The notes under the pieces are model-generated. The model was given only the letters and a program-made list of their open reading frames with translations. It was not told the origin of the DNA and did no database searches. A DNA stretch of 64,000 nucleotides from TMED23 sp964566055 (lineage in GTDB: Bacteria > Pseudomonadota > Alphaproteobacteria > Rhodospirillales > UBA2165): contig CAZMHI010000022.1 of NCBI GenBank assembly GCA_964566055.1, positions 1 to 64,000 on the forward strand, read 5' to 3'. Positions 52,996 through 62,223 of the stretch are shown here, in pieces. Position numbers and translations under genes: made by a program. The first letter of the stretch is position 1; every line of letters begins with the position of its first letter.

Positions 52996-53886
52996 CTATT
53001 CGCTGACCGAGCTTTTCAATATGGCTCGAAATCCCTGAAATGCTGGACCAGGCGGGCTTGAGCGACGCCTGGCGATGCCGCCTTCAAAATCCCAAAATGT
53101 ACCTTCATGTGTTATTTGGGTTAAACCAAATGCCTCAATTTCAGATCGGCTGTTCTCAGCAAATGTGGAAAGATAATCAGTGGACTGGGCAATGGTAATG
53201 GCCCCTAAATAACTGGTTTCAACGGCCACATTAGGAGGAGGGAGGCTGTTGGCGGCAAAATAGGCGCCAATCGTGCTCCCGCTGGCCCGATCATCAGCCA
53301 AAACAATCCAAGGATATTGACTAAGATCCTCGGCGCTGACCGTTTTTTTTATCGCGAGCGGGTGTCCCACTCGACCAAAAACCGTGTGGCGTAACTTCAG
53401 GAGAGGCTCTTTAACGATGTCAGCGTGATCGGGAAAATCAAGGCCGCCGCAAATCATATCCAAATCACCATCGAGTAGTTGTTGGATGCTGGCATCGAAC
53501 CCCGGCCCGGTTACAGTGACCCGAACATCTGGAAATTGCTGGTGAAATTCATTGATCACGGGCGGCAGGATTGACAGCAACCAAACGGGACCGGCAGCAA
53601 TGCGAAGGCGACCACTTATGCCACTATTATGATCAGCCAATTCGGCAAGTGCATGCTGGTATTCCAGGGTCATCAGTTTAACTCGGCGGGCCAGAATTTG
53701 ACCCTCAGGTGTTAAAACGACCCCGGTAGGTAAACGATTAAAAAGTGTGACGCCAAGAAGGTCTTCCAGCTGTTTTAAGCTGCGCGTTACAGCAGGTTGA
53801 GTTATGCCAATTGATTTCGCGGCCGCAGAAAGGGTTCCGGCATTGGCCACTTCGGAGAAATAGTATAGGAGCTTTGAATGTCTCAT
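52996..53886 (-). CDS. LysR-family transcriptional regulator
   Basis: This 296-residue LTTR has an N-terminal helix-turn-helix (residues 1-60; LSAAAKSIGITQPAVTRSLKQLEDLLG) and a type-2 periplasmic-binding-like effector domain. It is divergent from the ThDP gene at 54068. The shared spacer contains a GAACTGA-N10-TCAAGTTC dyad and, on the minus strand, a sigma70-like TTGACC-N17-TTTATA promoter for this gene. The same spacer occurs inverted in front of hisC, so hisC is likely another target. The C-terminus is homologous to the remnant at 47734. Confidence 0.92.
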   Translation of the reverse strand: MRHSKLLYYFSEVANAGTLSAAAKSIGITQPAVTRSLKQLEDLLGVTLFNRLPTGVVLTPEGQILARRVKLMTLEYQHALAELADHNSGISGRLRIAAGPVWLLSILPPVINEFHQQFPDVRVTVTGPGFDASIQQLLDGDLDMICGGLDFPDHADIVKEPLLKLRHTVFGRVGHPLAIKKTVSAEDLSQYPWIVLADDRASGSTIGAYFAANSLPPPNVAVETSYLGAITIAQSTDYLSTFAENSRSEIEAFGLTQITHEGTFWDFEGGIARRRSSPPGPAFQGFRAILKSSVSE

Positions 53887-53898
53887 TGTCTGCCACTA

Positions 53899-53993
53899 AC
53901 CCCAATCCCGTCCTATAAATAGAACTGATAGCCTCCGGTCAAGTTCTCATATTACAGATCAGACGTTGATATCTAGAATATAAGGCATCCAAA
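53899..53993 (+). repeat. 95-bp repeat, copy A (LysR/ThDP divergent promoter)
   Basis: About 93% identical to the reverse complement of 60604-60698; I count seven differences in 95 bases. It begins 13 bases before the LysR start codon. It contains the LysR-type dyad (53922-53946), the LysR promoter, and a plus-strand promoter ATTACA-N17-TAGAAT (53951-53979) reading into the ThDP gene. Confidence 0.88.
53922..53946. promoter_or_regulatory. LysR-type dyad, copy A (GAACTGA-N10-TCAAGTTC)
   Basis: An imperfect palindrome with a T-N11-A match. Its centre lies about 52 bases upstream of the predicted plus-strand start of transcription (near 53986), the usual LTTR position. It is identical to the sequence at 60651-60675, inverted. 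Confidence 0.55.
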
Positions 53994-54067
53994 GCCCGGT
54001 TGAGAAGCGCAAGTATCGTTTTGTTCCACGACTGGTAAAAAAATAAATGTAAGAGGAAGAAGTTGTC

Positions 54068-55699
54068 ATGGGAATATTGACTTCAGGTGCCGGGGCGGTA
54101 GTCAAATCAATTAAAAATCACGGTGTCGATACGGTTTTCGCCTTGCCGGGAGCCCAGCTTGATCCGCTGTTTGACGCTTTTCATGCGGAACGCGAAACCC
54201 TCAGGGTCATTCATACACGCCATGAACAGGGCGCCGCCTATATGGCGCTCGGCTATGCCCAATCGACGGGCCGCGAGGCAGTGTGTGCGGTTGTACCCGG
54301 ACCGGGTGTGCTTAACGCCGGGGCGGGGCTCCTGTCGGCCTACGGCAATGGTGCGAAAGTCTTATGCATCGGCGGCCAGATTCCCAGTAAAGCCATCGAC
54401 CAGGGTATCGGCCTGCTCCATGAAATGTATGATCAAAAAGGAACCATGGCGGCGACAACAAAATGGCAAAGCCGCATTGACAACCCTGGTGATGCACCGG
54501 CTGTTATAGGTGAGGCATTTCAGCAAATGAACACAGGCCGCCAACGACCGGTCTTTGTCGAAATGGCGCCCGACATAATGGCTGCCGAGGCAGAGCTCGA
54601 TATTCCGGCGGCAAACCGGGACTATGAGATGCTTGAGCCCGATCCGGATTTGGTCGAGCAGGCGGCAGCCCTAATGGGCAACGCAGAAAATCCGGCGATC
54701 TTCGTTGGCGGTGGTATCTTCGGCGCTGAGCAGGAATTGCTGGATCTGGCAGAGACCCTCCAGGCGCCGGTTTTCATGACTGCCGCCGGCCGGGGCGCCG
54801 TTGATGACAGGCATTATCTGGCCCAAAACATGATTGCCGCAGGCCGGCAGTGGCCCAAGATTGACGCCGCTTTGGTCGTCGGCACAAAGTTCCTGCTGCC
54901 AATTTCCCAATGGGGCTGGGACGATGAAATAAAGCTGGTGCGGATCGACCCTGACCCGGATCAATCAATTAGCAAATGGATTCCAGACGTACACCTAGTG
55001 GCTCATGGCAAGCCCAGCCTGGCGGCCATTGCAGACCGGGTCTCCCGGCATAATAGATCGCGGGACTCGCGGGAAACGGAATGGCGCGACCTCCAGCAGG
55101 CTGCCGACAACGATCTCGCCGAGACCTTGCCGGGCCTGTACGCTTATGGCAACGCCCTGCGCGAGGAGCTACCGGAAGATGGTATCGTTTGTTTTGGGGT
55201 CACTCAAATGGGCTTTTACAGTTGGTTCGGCTTTCCCACCTATCACCCGCGAACCAATCTTCAAGCCGGCGTCCAAGGCACCTTGGGGTTCAGTTTCCCG
55301 ACCACTTTAGGCGTTAAGGTAGCGCATCCCGACAAAAAGGTCGTTTGCGTCACCGGTGATGGGGGCTTCATGTTTGCCAGCAACGAACTCTCCACGGCCA
55401 TCCGCCACGGCATCAACACGGTCACGCTGGTGTTCAACAACGGCGGCTTCGGCAATGTTAAGAAAAATCAGTCAGTGGATTATGGTGGGCGGCTGATCGG
55501 TTGGGATTTGGCCAACCCGGATTTTGTTAAATTTGCCGAATCCTTTGGCGCCATGGGGCTCCGCGCCTCTTCGCCTGAAGAGCTTCGGGTCGCTTTACAA
55601 AAAGCGTTTGCCGCTGATGGACCGGTAATCATCGAGGTGCCGTTCGAGGATCTACCTGACTGGCGCCCGCTACAACACGCCTACCGGATGCGCGGTTAA
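54068..55699 (+). CDS. ThDP-dependent enzyme, acetolactate synthase-like
   Basis: This 543-residue protein has the three ThDP domains. Glu53 (HTRHEQGAAYMALGYAQSTG) is the activating glutamate, and VTGDGGFMFASNELSTAI...FNNGGFGNVKK closes the cofactor site near residues 435-465. Its substrate is unknown; relatives decarboxylate, ligate or oxidise 2-oxoacids. It is preceded by the copy A promoter and is probably controlled by the divergent LysR. The arylsulfotransferase-like gene follows after four bases, so these two form the core of the operon. It is distinct from the ThDP enzyme at 40042, which has a different N-terminus and partners. Confidence 0.87.
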   Translation: MGILTSGAGAVVKSIKNHGVDTVFALPGAQLDPLFDAFHAERETLRVIHTRHEQGAAYMALGYAQSTGREAVCAVVPGPGVLNAGAGLLSAYGNGAKVLCIGGQIPSKAIDQGIGLLHEMYDQKGTMAATTKWQSRIDNPGDAPAVIGEAFQQMNTGRQRPVFVEMAPDIMAAEAELDIPAANRDYEMLEPDPDLVEQAAALMGNAENPAIFVGGGIFGAEQELLDLAETLQAPVFMTAAGRGAVDDRHYLAQNMIAAGRQWPKIDAALVVGTKFLLPISQWGWDDEIKLVRIDPDPDQSISKWIPDVHLVAHGKPSLAAIADRVSRHNRSRDSRETEWRDLQQAADNDLAETLPGLYAYGNALREELPEDGIVCFGVTQMGFYSWFGFPTYHPRTNLQAGVQGTLGFSFPTTLGVKVAHPDKKVVCVTGDGGFMFASNELSTAIRHGINTVTLVFNNGGFGNVKKNQSVDYGGRLIGWDLANPDFVKFAESFGAMGLRASSPEELRVALQKAFAADGPVIIEVPFEDLPDWRPLQHAYRMRG

Positions 55700-55703
55700 G
55701 TTC

Positions 55704-56762
55704 ATGAGAATATTGCAAACTGGAGTCACCCTGCACAACCAAGACCAGGCAACAGAAGGTCTTACTCTGTTCTCACCTCTTTGGGGACGCGAAACCTATC
55801 TCATCGACATGGCGGGTGAAGTCGTACATCAATGGGAATTGCCGGGAGCGCCGGCCGGGTATGCCCGATTACTGCCCAACGGCAATCTGTTTTACGCCGC
55901 TAAATCTGAAGGTGGCCCGAGTTTCCCCGGCGGTGCCCAGGGTGGGCTAATGCGCGAGGTGGATTGGAACGGCAACGTTATCAACGAAATTAGCGATCCA
56001 ATGCAGCACCATGATGCTAGACGTTTGGAAAACGGCAACACATTATATGCTGGCTGGGAAGACATGCCTGAAGACCGCGCCGCCTTGGTGACCGGCGGTA
56101 TACCTGAATCTTTCCCCGAAGGCGGCCTGTATAATGATTACGCCAGAGAGGTAGACCCCGACGGTAATACGGTTTGGCAGTGGTCTGCGCACAGCATGGA
56201 GCTCGAAAAATATCCGATCAATCCGATGACTGGTCTCAAGGTATTTGCCTGGCTCAACGCCACCTTTCCCATGCCCAATGGTGATGTCATGGTCAGCTTG
56301 CGGCACATTAATACTGTCGCCATCATCGACCGGGACAGCAAAGAAATTAAATGGGAAATGACCGATTTCGGTTGGGGCGGCCAGCATGATTGTCAGCTTC
56401 TCGACAACGGCAATATAATTCTTTTTGCCAACGGCACGAAAACCTATGAAGGTCAGCAGCATTCCCGCATCATCGAGATTGACCCGGAAACCAAGGAAGA
56501 GGTCTGGGTCTATAAAAGTAATCCGGTCAACCACTTCTATTCCCATCACATCAGCGGCCAGGAACGGCTTGCCTCCGGCAACACACTCATTTGCGAAGGG
56601 CTTTGGGGACGTATATTTGAAGTTACCCCGTCGGGCGAGATCGTCTGGGAGTACATCTCACCTTATTTCGGAAAAACGTTTACCGGCGACGACACAAACT
56701 GGGTCTTCCGCGCCTTCCGGTATGCAAAGGACTCCGCAGAGATAGCTGGCAGAATTGGTTAA
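55704..56762 (+). CDS. Arylsulfotransferase (ASST)-like beta-propeller protein, copy 2
   Basis: This 352-residue paralogue of the protein at 47894 keeps QHHDARRLENGN, GGQHDCQLLDNGN, YSHHISGQERL and ALICEGLWGRIFEVTP-type segments. No signal peptide is present. The two copies are clearly homologous along their full length, differing mostly in loops. It starts four bases after the ThDP gene and ends 81 bases before pepA. A soluble ASST-like enzyme beside a ThDP enzyme suggests conjugate or sulfate-ester chemistry on a keto-acid product, but direct evidence is lacking. Confidence 0.75.
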   Translation: MRILQTGVTLHNQDQATEGLTLFSPLWGRETYLIDMAGEVVHQWELPGAPAGYARLLPNGNLFYAAKSEGGPSFPGGAQGGLMREVDWNGNVINEISDPMQHHDARRLENGNTLYAGWEDMPEDRAALVTGGIPESFPEGGLYNDYAREVDPDGNTVWQWSAHSMELEKYPINPMTGLKVFAWLNATFPMPNGDVMVSLRHINTVAIIDRDSKEIKWEMTDFGWGGQHDCQLLDNGNIILFANGTKTYEGQQHSRIIEIDPETKEEVWVYKSNPVNHFYSHHISGQERLASGNTLICEGLWGRIFEVTPSGEIVWEYISPYFGKTFTGDDTNWVFRAFRYAKDSAEIAGRIG

Positions 56763-56843
56763 CCTAACGCTCTCCTTTAATTACAGTAACTCTAAAACTA
56801 GCGTAGAATTATTCGGGAACGTAAATTTCTTAACGAGGATGTC

Positions 56844-58343
56844 ATGAAAATCACCTTTGCCAAACCAGGATTGCCCGCAACGGGAGTTGTTGTTGTCAGC
56901 GCCGGTGCCGGCAGCAAGCTGTCCGCCTCGACAGTTAAACTTGACAAAAAATCCGGTGGGGCGCTTAGCCGGGCCATTCGTGCCAGTGATTTCGAGGGTA
57001 AGAAGGACCAGTCACTGACTGTCATGGCGCTGGCTGGCACCAAATTGGACGAGGTAATGATTGTCGGCCTTGGCAAGGCAGGTGACGTCACTGAACTGGA
57101 GATGCAACGCCTTGGCGGGCGTATTTACGCCGGTACCAAGCAGGCAAAAAAAGGCAGCGTCACGGTAGCCGTTGATGCTATCACTGAGGCCAAAATGAGT
57201 GCCGCCGAGATGGCGGTAGAAATCGCCTTCGGTGCGACCCTTCGCTCCTACCGTTTTGACAAATATAAAACCAAGCAGAAGCCGGCAGACAAACCAAAAA
57301 TTAAAACTCTAACCATACAGTGCGCCGGCTTTGCCAAAGCCCGGAAAAAATACGCTGGCCTCGCCAAGGTTGCTGAAGGAGTATTTTTGACCCGTGATCT
57401 GGTTTCAGAACCGGGCAATGTGATTTATCCCGAAAGCTTGGCAAAGCAGGCAAAGACGCTCGAAAAATTGGGTGTCAAAGTGCAAATTCTGGGTGAGTCG
57501 CAGATGAAGAAGCTCGGCATGGGGGCTTTGCTCGGAGTTGGCCAGGGCAGTGCCCGCGAATCTAAGCTGGTTGTTATGCAATGGCTGGGCGGCCCGAAAG
57601 GAAGAGGCAAAGCGGCTCAGCCGCTGGCCTTTGTCGGCAAAGGCGTCACCTTCGATACCGGAGGTATTTCACTTAAACCCAGGGAAGGTCTGGACATCTT
57701 GAAAATCGATATGGCCGGATCCGGCGTCGTCATCGGCCTGATGAAGGCCTTGGCGGGGCGTAAAGCCAAGGTCAATGCGGTCGGCGTCATTGGCTGCGTG
57801 GAAAACATGCCGGGCGGCAATGCCCAGCGCCCGGGCGATATCGTCACCTCCATGTCCGGCCAAACCATCGAGGTCATTGACACCGATGCCGAGGGGCGCC
57901 TGGTGCTGGCCGATGCGCTCTATTACGCCCAAACACGGTTCAAACCGAAACTCATGGTCAACCTGGCGACGCTGACCGGCGCGATCATGGTGGCGCTGGC
58001 CCATCACCATGCCGGCCTGTTCTCCAACAACGATCAATTGGCGGACCGCCTGACCAAAGCCAGTAATGAGGTTGATGAACGTCTGTGGCGGATGCCGCTC
58101 AGCAAAGATTATGACAAAATGATCGATTCCAAAGTCGCCGACATGAAAAACCTCGCCGGCCGCCTCGGCGGCGCCATCACGGCGGCGCAATTCCTGCAAC
58201 GCCATGTGGGCAAGACGCCCTGGGCGCATATCGACATTTCCGGCGTCTGGACGGAAACCGACAAGCCCACCGTGCCCGAAGGCGCCACCGGCTACGGCGT
58301 CCGCCTGCTCGACCGGCTGGTGAGAAACCATTACGAAGGGTAG
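56844..58343 (+). CDS. pepA: Leucyl aminopeptidase PepA (M17)
   Basis: This 499-residue M17 aminopeptidase has the full two-metal site: Lys266, Asp271, Asp289, Asp348 and Glu350 (GKGVTFDTGG, DMAGSG, DTDAEGR). These match the E. coli PepA spacing exactly. The catalytic Lys278 and Arg352 are also present. It removes N-terminal amino acids in the cytoplasm. It could be the housekeeping enzyme or, given the operon with an aspartoacylase-like hydrolase seven bases downstream, serve to deconjugate N-acyl or peptide substrates. Confidence 0.95.
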   Translation: MKITFAKPGLPATGVVVVSAGAGSKLSASTVKLDKKSGGALSRAIRASDFEGKKDQSLTVMALAGTKLDEVMIVGLGKAGDVTELEMQRLGGRIYAGTKQAKKGSVTVAVDAITEAKMSAAEMAVEIAFGATLRSYRFDKYKTKQKPADKPKIKTLTIQCAGFAKARKKYAGLAKVAEGVFLTRDLVSEPGNVIYPESLAKQAKTLEKLGVKVQILGESQMKKLGMGALLGVGQGSARESKLVVMQWLGGPKGRGKAAQPLAFVGKGVTFDTGGISLKPREGLDILKIDMAGSGVVIGLMKALAGRKAKVNAVGVIGCVENMPGGNAQRPGDIVTSMSGQTIEVIDTDAEGRLVLADALYYAQTRFKPKLMVNLATLTGAIMVALAHHHAGLFSNNDQLADRLTKASNEVDERLWRMPLSKDYDKMIDSKVADMKNLAGRLGGAITAAQFLQRHVGKTPWAHIDISGVWTETDKPTVPEGATGYGVRLLDRLVRNHYEG

Positions 58344-58350
58344 GGCAGAC

Positions 58351-59376
58351 ATGTCAGCAGAATTAACCACGATTGAACCGACAATAGATTTCTCCGCCAT
58401 AGGAGAGCACAAAGGTTTTTTGAATCTACCGCACTCCATTCACCGGTCTGGTTCACATAACATACCAATACCTGTGGTGAGTTTTAAAAATGGGACAGGC
58501 CCGACTGTCTTGCTCACCGCCGGCACCCATGGCGACGAATATGAGGGCCAGGTCACCCTGACCAAACTGGTCAAGGAAATCACGCCGGACCGGGTCACTG
58601 GACAGATCATCATCGTGCCCATGACCAACTTTCCTGCTGCCAAAGCCGGCCTCCGAACATCGCCCATCGATGATTTAAATTTAAACCGAGAGTTCCCCGG
58701 CGATCCATTTGGAACCCCAACCCGCCAAATCGCTCACTACGTTGAAACTGTTTTAATGGAGATGGCGGACTACGCCTTCGACATCCATTCCGGTGGATCA
58801 TCGTCGCATTATCTTACGACAATTTTGTTTCAAGGTAGCAAAACTGACGAAAAAAAGCAGGCCGAGCTAACCAAAATGGTGGAGGCAATCGGCGCCCCTT
58901 ATGCTCTTGAATTGCCATCGGGTGGCGTTAAGGGCAGCCGAGCTTCCATGTCTGCTGCTGCACGCCAGGGCACCATCGGCATCAGTGCCGAATTTGGCGG
59001 TTCTGGGACAGTAACGCCAGAAAGTCTTGAAAGCTGTGAAGTTGGTGTACGGCGTTATTTAAGCCATTTGGGCGTATGGACCCCCGAGACACCGCCATCA
59101 GTCGCCAAACCAGGAGGCACAGAATTTTTTGATGGGACCATAAAAAATCTTGATGTTCATGCCGAACTGAGTGGTTTGTTCGAACCGGTCGCCAAACTTG
59201 GTGACCGGGTAGAGATTGGCCAGACGGCTGGATTTCTCCATCACCCGGACACGCCCTGGCAAGTTGCCGAGGAAATAAAGTTTGAAGCCACGGGCGTGGT
59301 CATGTCCAAGCGAATTCCCGGATTAGTCGAACGTGGAGATGGCTTGTTCAAACTCGGGGCACCGGTCGCAACTTAA
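58351..59376 (+). CDS. Succinylglutamate desuccinylase/aspartoacylase-family zinc hydrolase
   Basis: This 341-residue M14-like hydrolase has the zinc ligands His60 and Glu63 (AGTHGDEYEG) and His146 (FDIHSGG), plus the conserved DLNLNREFPG (residues 108-117). Members cleave N-acyl amino acids (aspartoacylase, AstE) or related amides. It lacks key N-acyl-Glu recognition features that I can name, so the acyl group is unknown. It begins seven bases after pepA in the plus-strand operon and converges with hisC (65-base gap). A C-terminal beta domain (about 260-341) follows the catalytic part. Confidence 0.88.
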   Translation: MSAELTTIEPTIDFSAIGEHKGFLNLPHSIHRSGSHNIPIPVVSFKNGTGPTVLLTAGTHGDEYEGQVTLTKLVKEITPDRVTGQIIIVPMTNFPAAKAGLRTSPIDDLNLNREFPGDPFGTPTRQIAHYVETVLMEMADYAFDIHSGGSSSHYLTTILFQGSKTDEKKQAELTKMVEAIGAPYALELPSGGVKGSRASMSAAARQGTIGISAEFGGSGTVTPESLESCEVGVRRYLSHLGVWTPETPPSVAKPGGTEFFDGTIKNLDVHAELSGLFEPVAKLGDRVEIGQTAGFLHHPDTPWQVAEEIKFEATGVVMSKRIPGLVERGDGLFKLGAPVAT

Positions 59377-59441
59377 ATCCAGGCGTAGGATTAAAGTCCT
59401 TAATGATTTCACGCTAGGGCCTCAAAGTCGCCGTCAAAAAA

Positions 59442-60572
59442 TCAGGTGGATATTTTGGCTAACGTTTCCAAGAACCTGTCATTCTGTTCCGGACGGCCCG
59501 TCGTGACGCGGAGGGATCCGTCGGATGAAATGCCTAAGGAACTTTTTACAAAAATGCCTGTTTCCCTGAGTTGGTTCTGTACGGCGACAGCCTGATCCAT
59601 TTGATCAAAATAGATACAGGTAAAATTACCGCCTGATTTGAAGAATCTGAAGCCTCGCGCCGCCAGTCCCTTTTCGACCCGGCTTTTCTCGCGCTTGATC
59701 GCCTCCAAATAGGTCGCCTTGTGATCCTGGTCCCGCCACGCAGCGAGAGCAGCTTTTTGGGCCAATAGTCCGACATTGAATACCGTGTCGGCGCTGGCAA
59801 AACGGCCGGCGAATTCCGGGGAATAACAGATGCCATAGCCAACCCTCATGGCGGCCAATCCGTATGCTTTGGAAAACGTACGAAGAATTACATATGGCCG
59901 TCCAGCCGCCTCTAGAATTTTCCAGCAGTCTGGAAAATCGTTGTAGCTGCTGCCGAATTCACCATAGGCCTCGTCGATAACAAAAAGCGACTCGTCGGAC
60001 GAAGCCTCGGCGATTGCCGTCAATTCATCGGCTGTAAAATAGGTGCCCGTGGGATTGTTGGGACCACAAAGATAAATTAGACGCGGTTTCTGCTTAACGG
60101 CGCGGCAAAAAACCTCGGCATCGTATGTCAGATCGTCTCCATAGGGCACACGGACAACGTCTCCCCCGGCCACCCGGGTTAGAATTTCCACGATTGGGAA
60201 ACTTGGCTGCAAGGTGACGACTTTATCGCCGGACCGAATACAAAGGTCGATGATCGTTCTCAATATCGCTTCCGAGCCATTACCGAACAGTAACCGGCCA
60301 CCGTCAACATCAAGGCCGGCGCTGAGCTCTTCGCGCAAAATTGTATTGGTATTGTCGGGATACAAGTTGACGCTTGCCACCGCTTCGCTGATTGCTTCAA
60401 TAGCCTTTGGGCTCGGGCCATATAGATTTTCATTACTGCCCAGTCTGAGCACTTCGATTTCCGGGTTTAACCGGGCAACTTCATCATATTTGATACCGGT
60501 TTTATAGGGTGGCAGATCGGTAATTTCGGGCCTGAAGAATGCCATTGGATCTATTTGGGATAGATTGCTCAT
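59442..60572 (-). CDS. hisC: Histidinol-phosphate aminotransferase family protein
   Basis: This 376-residue PLP enzyme has PNNPTG (171-176), the DEAY Asp/Tyr (200-203) and the Schiff-base Lys235 (RTFSKAYGLAAMRVGYG). Length and order match HisC, although HisC paralogues also act on aromatic amino acids. It has no his operon neighbours. It is preceded by copy B of the 95-bp LysR-type promoter, so it is likely expressed with the ThDP/arylsulfotransferase set rather than for histidine synthesis. A C-terminal fragment of a related gene lies at 52782. Confidence 0.9.
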   Translation of the reverse strand: MSNLSQIDPMAFFRPEITDLPPYKTGIKYDEVARLNPEIEVLRLGSNENLYGPSPKAIEAISEAVASVNLYPDNTNTILREELSAGLDVDGGRLLFGNGSEAILRTIIDLCIRSGDKVVTLQPSFPIVEILTRVAGGDVVRVPYGDDLTYDAEVFCRAVKQKPRLIYLCGPNNPTGTYFTADELTAIAEASSDESLFVIDEAYGEFGSSYNDFPDCWKILEAAGRPYVILRTFSKAYGLAAMRVGYGICYSPEFAGRFASADTVFNVGLLAQKAALAAWRDQDHKATYLEAIKREKSRVEKGLAARGFRFFKSGGNFTCIYFDQMDQAVAVQNQLRETGIFVKSSLGISSDGSLRVTTGRPEQNDRFLETLAKIST

Positions 60573-60603
60573 TGTTGTCCCTCCGCGGTTAGGTAACCGA
60601 GTT

Positions 60604-60698
60604 TTTGGATGTCTTTTATTCTAAATATCAACATCAGATCTGTAATATGAGAACTTGACCGGAGGCTATCAGTTCTACTTATAGGAAGGGATTGGGGT
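60604..60698 (-). repeat. 95-bp repeat, copy B (hisC promoter)
   Basis: Reverse complement of copy A at 53899 with about seven differences. On the minus strand it points into hisC, 31 bases away, with the conserved ATTACA-N17-TAGAAT promoter. On the plus strand the LysR-type promoter TTGACC-N17-CTTATA remains but points into the acyl-CoA synthetase 3' end, with no LysR gene there. Confidence 0.88.
60651..60675. promoter_or_regulatory. LysR-type dyad, copy B
   Basis: The same 25-bp dyad as 53922-53946, in opposite orientation and without substitutions. It is the expected operator for hisC. Confidence 0.55.
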
Positions 60699-60708
60699 AC
60701 CGGAAGAC

Positions 60709-62223
60709 CTACCCGCCAACCATCTTGCGGACTTCGAATTTCTGCACTTTGCCCATGGCGTTGCGGGGCAGATCGTCGACAAACAGCACTTCTTTGGGAT
60801 GTTTGAAGCGGGCGAGGTTGTCCTGAAAGCGCTTGAGGAAATCTACTTCGGAAAGGCTTATGCCTTCCTTCAAGATCACCACGGCAAGCGGTATTTCCCC
60901 CCATTTATCATCCGGCTTACCGACGACGACACCATCTTCAACATCCGTCATTTCGTGAATAAAGGCTTCAACTTCGGCGGGGTAAATGTTTTCACCACCG
61001 GAGATGATCATGTCTTTCTTGCGGTCGTTGACCCAGAGATCACCGTCCTCATCAAGATAGCCAACATCACCGGTTAAAAACCAGCCATCTTTGATCGAGT
61101 CCCTGGTGGCATCAGGGTTGTTCCAATATTCGATAAAGATATTACCGCCCTTCACCGCAATCTCACCCGACTGGCCTTGCGGCAGTTCATTGCCCTGATC
61201 ATCGACAATCTTCATTTCCGAATGCAGCCCAGCCTTTCCCGCCGAGCCCGGTTTGGCAAAAGCACTTTCCGGGTTTTGGTATATGACAATCGGGCCGGTT
61301 TCAGTTGAGCCATACACTTGAGGGGCTGGCACACCCCGGCTCTGTAAAGCTTCAATTTGTGGTAACGGCACCATGGAAGAGCCGATAGCAACACTCCTGA
61401 GGCTTGAGATATCGGCCTCCGGCCATTCAGGAACCGAGAAAATAGCTTGTAAGGCCGCCGGCACCAATACGGCCAGATCAGGGCGGCCCTCGACAATCGC
61501 CTTCAAAGTCGCTTGCGGCTCGAACTTCCTGTGCAGGGTGACCGTGGCGCCGGCGTAAAAGGCCGGGGTGGTCTGAATGTTGAGACCACCCACATGGAAC
61601 ATCGGCAAGACGGTTAGAATATGATCGTTCATGCTCATCTGCGAATAATGCACGCTGTTATAGGCATGGACTTGCATATTTTCCTGGGTCAGCACCGCAC
61701 CCTTGGGACGCCCGGTGGTACCGGAGGTGTAGACCAGCATAAACGGCAGATCCAGGGTCACATCCGGATTACTATCGTCACCATCGGATGCTGACAGTTC
61801 GGCTGCCAAATCACGCCACTCGGGGTCCTCAAAATCATTGGCAACCAACGTGCACTCCGGAATATCGTCCCGGATCGTATCGGCATTGCCGCGAAACTCT
61901 TCATCAGAGATCAGCACTTTAGCGCCGGAATCCTGCAACATGAAGAGATGCTCAGGCGCTGTCAGACGCCAGTTGAGCGGTGAGAAAATAGCCCCTAAGC
62001 GTGCGCAGGCAAAAAAAGTACAGAGCAGGCTCGGTGTGTTCGCGCCCAGGAACGCGACGCGGTCACCGGGCAGGACACCAAAGTTGTGCTTCAGGGTCCG
62101 TGCGTAAACATGAATCTGGTGATCAAATTCACTGTAGGTAATGTCCTGACCTTCAAACCGGATAGCGGTTTTACCTGGCGAAAAATCAGCATTCTTAGAA
62201 ACCCAGAAGGATAGGTCGTTCAT
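60709..62223 (-). CDS. Acyl-CoA synthetase (class I ANL enzyme)
   Basis: This 504-residue enzyme forms acyl-AMP and then acyl-CoA. The P-loop is YTSGTTGRPKG (165-175), VYGSTETGP is near residue 300, GWFLTGDVGYLDEDG is near residue 390, and the C-terminal Lys492 lies in MGKVQKF. Length is typical of fatty-acyl or malonyl/aryl-CoA synthetases. Its start shares a TAATG overlap with the upstream degenerate AMP-binding gene, so the two are translationally coupled. The stop is ten bases from copy B. Chain-length preference is not readable. Confidence 0.9.
   Translation of the reverse strand: MNDLSFWVSKNADFSPGKTAIRFEGQDITYSEFDHQIHVYARTLKHNFGVLPGDRVAFLGANTPSLLCTFFACARLGAIFSPLNWRLTAPEHLFMLQDSGAKVLISDEEFRGNADTIRDDIPECTLVANDFEDPEWRDLAAELSASDGDDSNPDVTLDLPFMLVYTSGTTGRPKGAVLTQENMQVHAYNSVHYSQMSMNDHILTVLPMFHVGGLNIQTTPAFYAGATVTLHRKFEPQATLKAIVEGRPDLAVLVPAALQAIFSVPEWPEADISSLRSVAIGSSMVPLPQIEALQSRGVPAPQVYGSTETGPIVIYQNPESAFAKPGSAGKAGLHSEMKIVDDQGNELPQGQSGEIAVKGGNIFIEYWNNPDATRDSIKDGWFLTGDVGYLDEDGDLWVNDRKKDMIISGGENIYPAEVEAFIHEMTDVEDGVVVGKPDDKWGEIPLAVVILKEGISLSEVDFLKRFQDNLARFKHPKEVLFVDDLPRNAMGKVQKFEVRKMVGG

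Noticed and set aside
59385..59441. Terminator between the desuccinylase-like gene and hisC
   Set aside because: Only a weak imperfect stem (TAGGATTAAAGTCCTTA) without a T-run.
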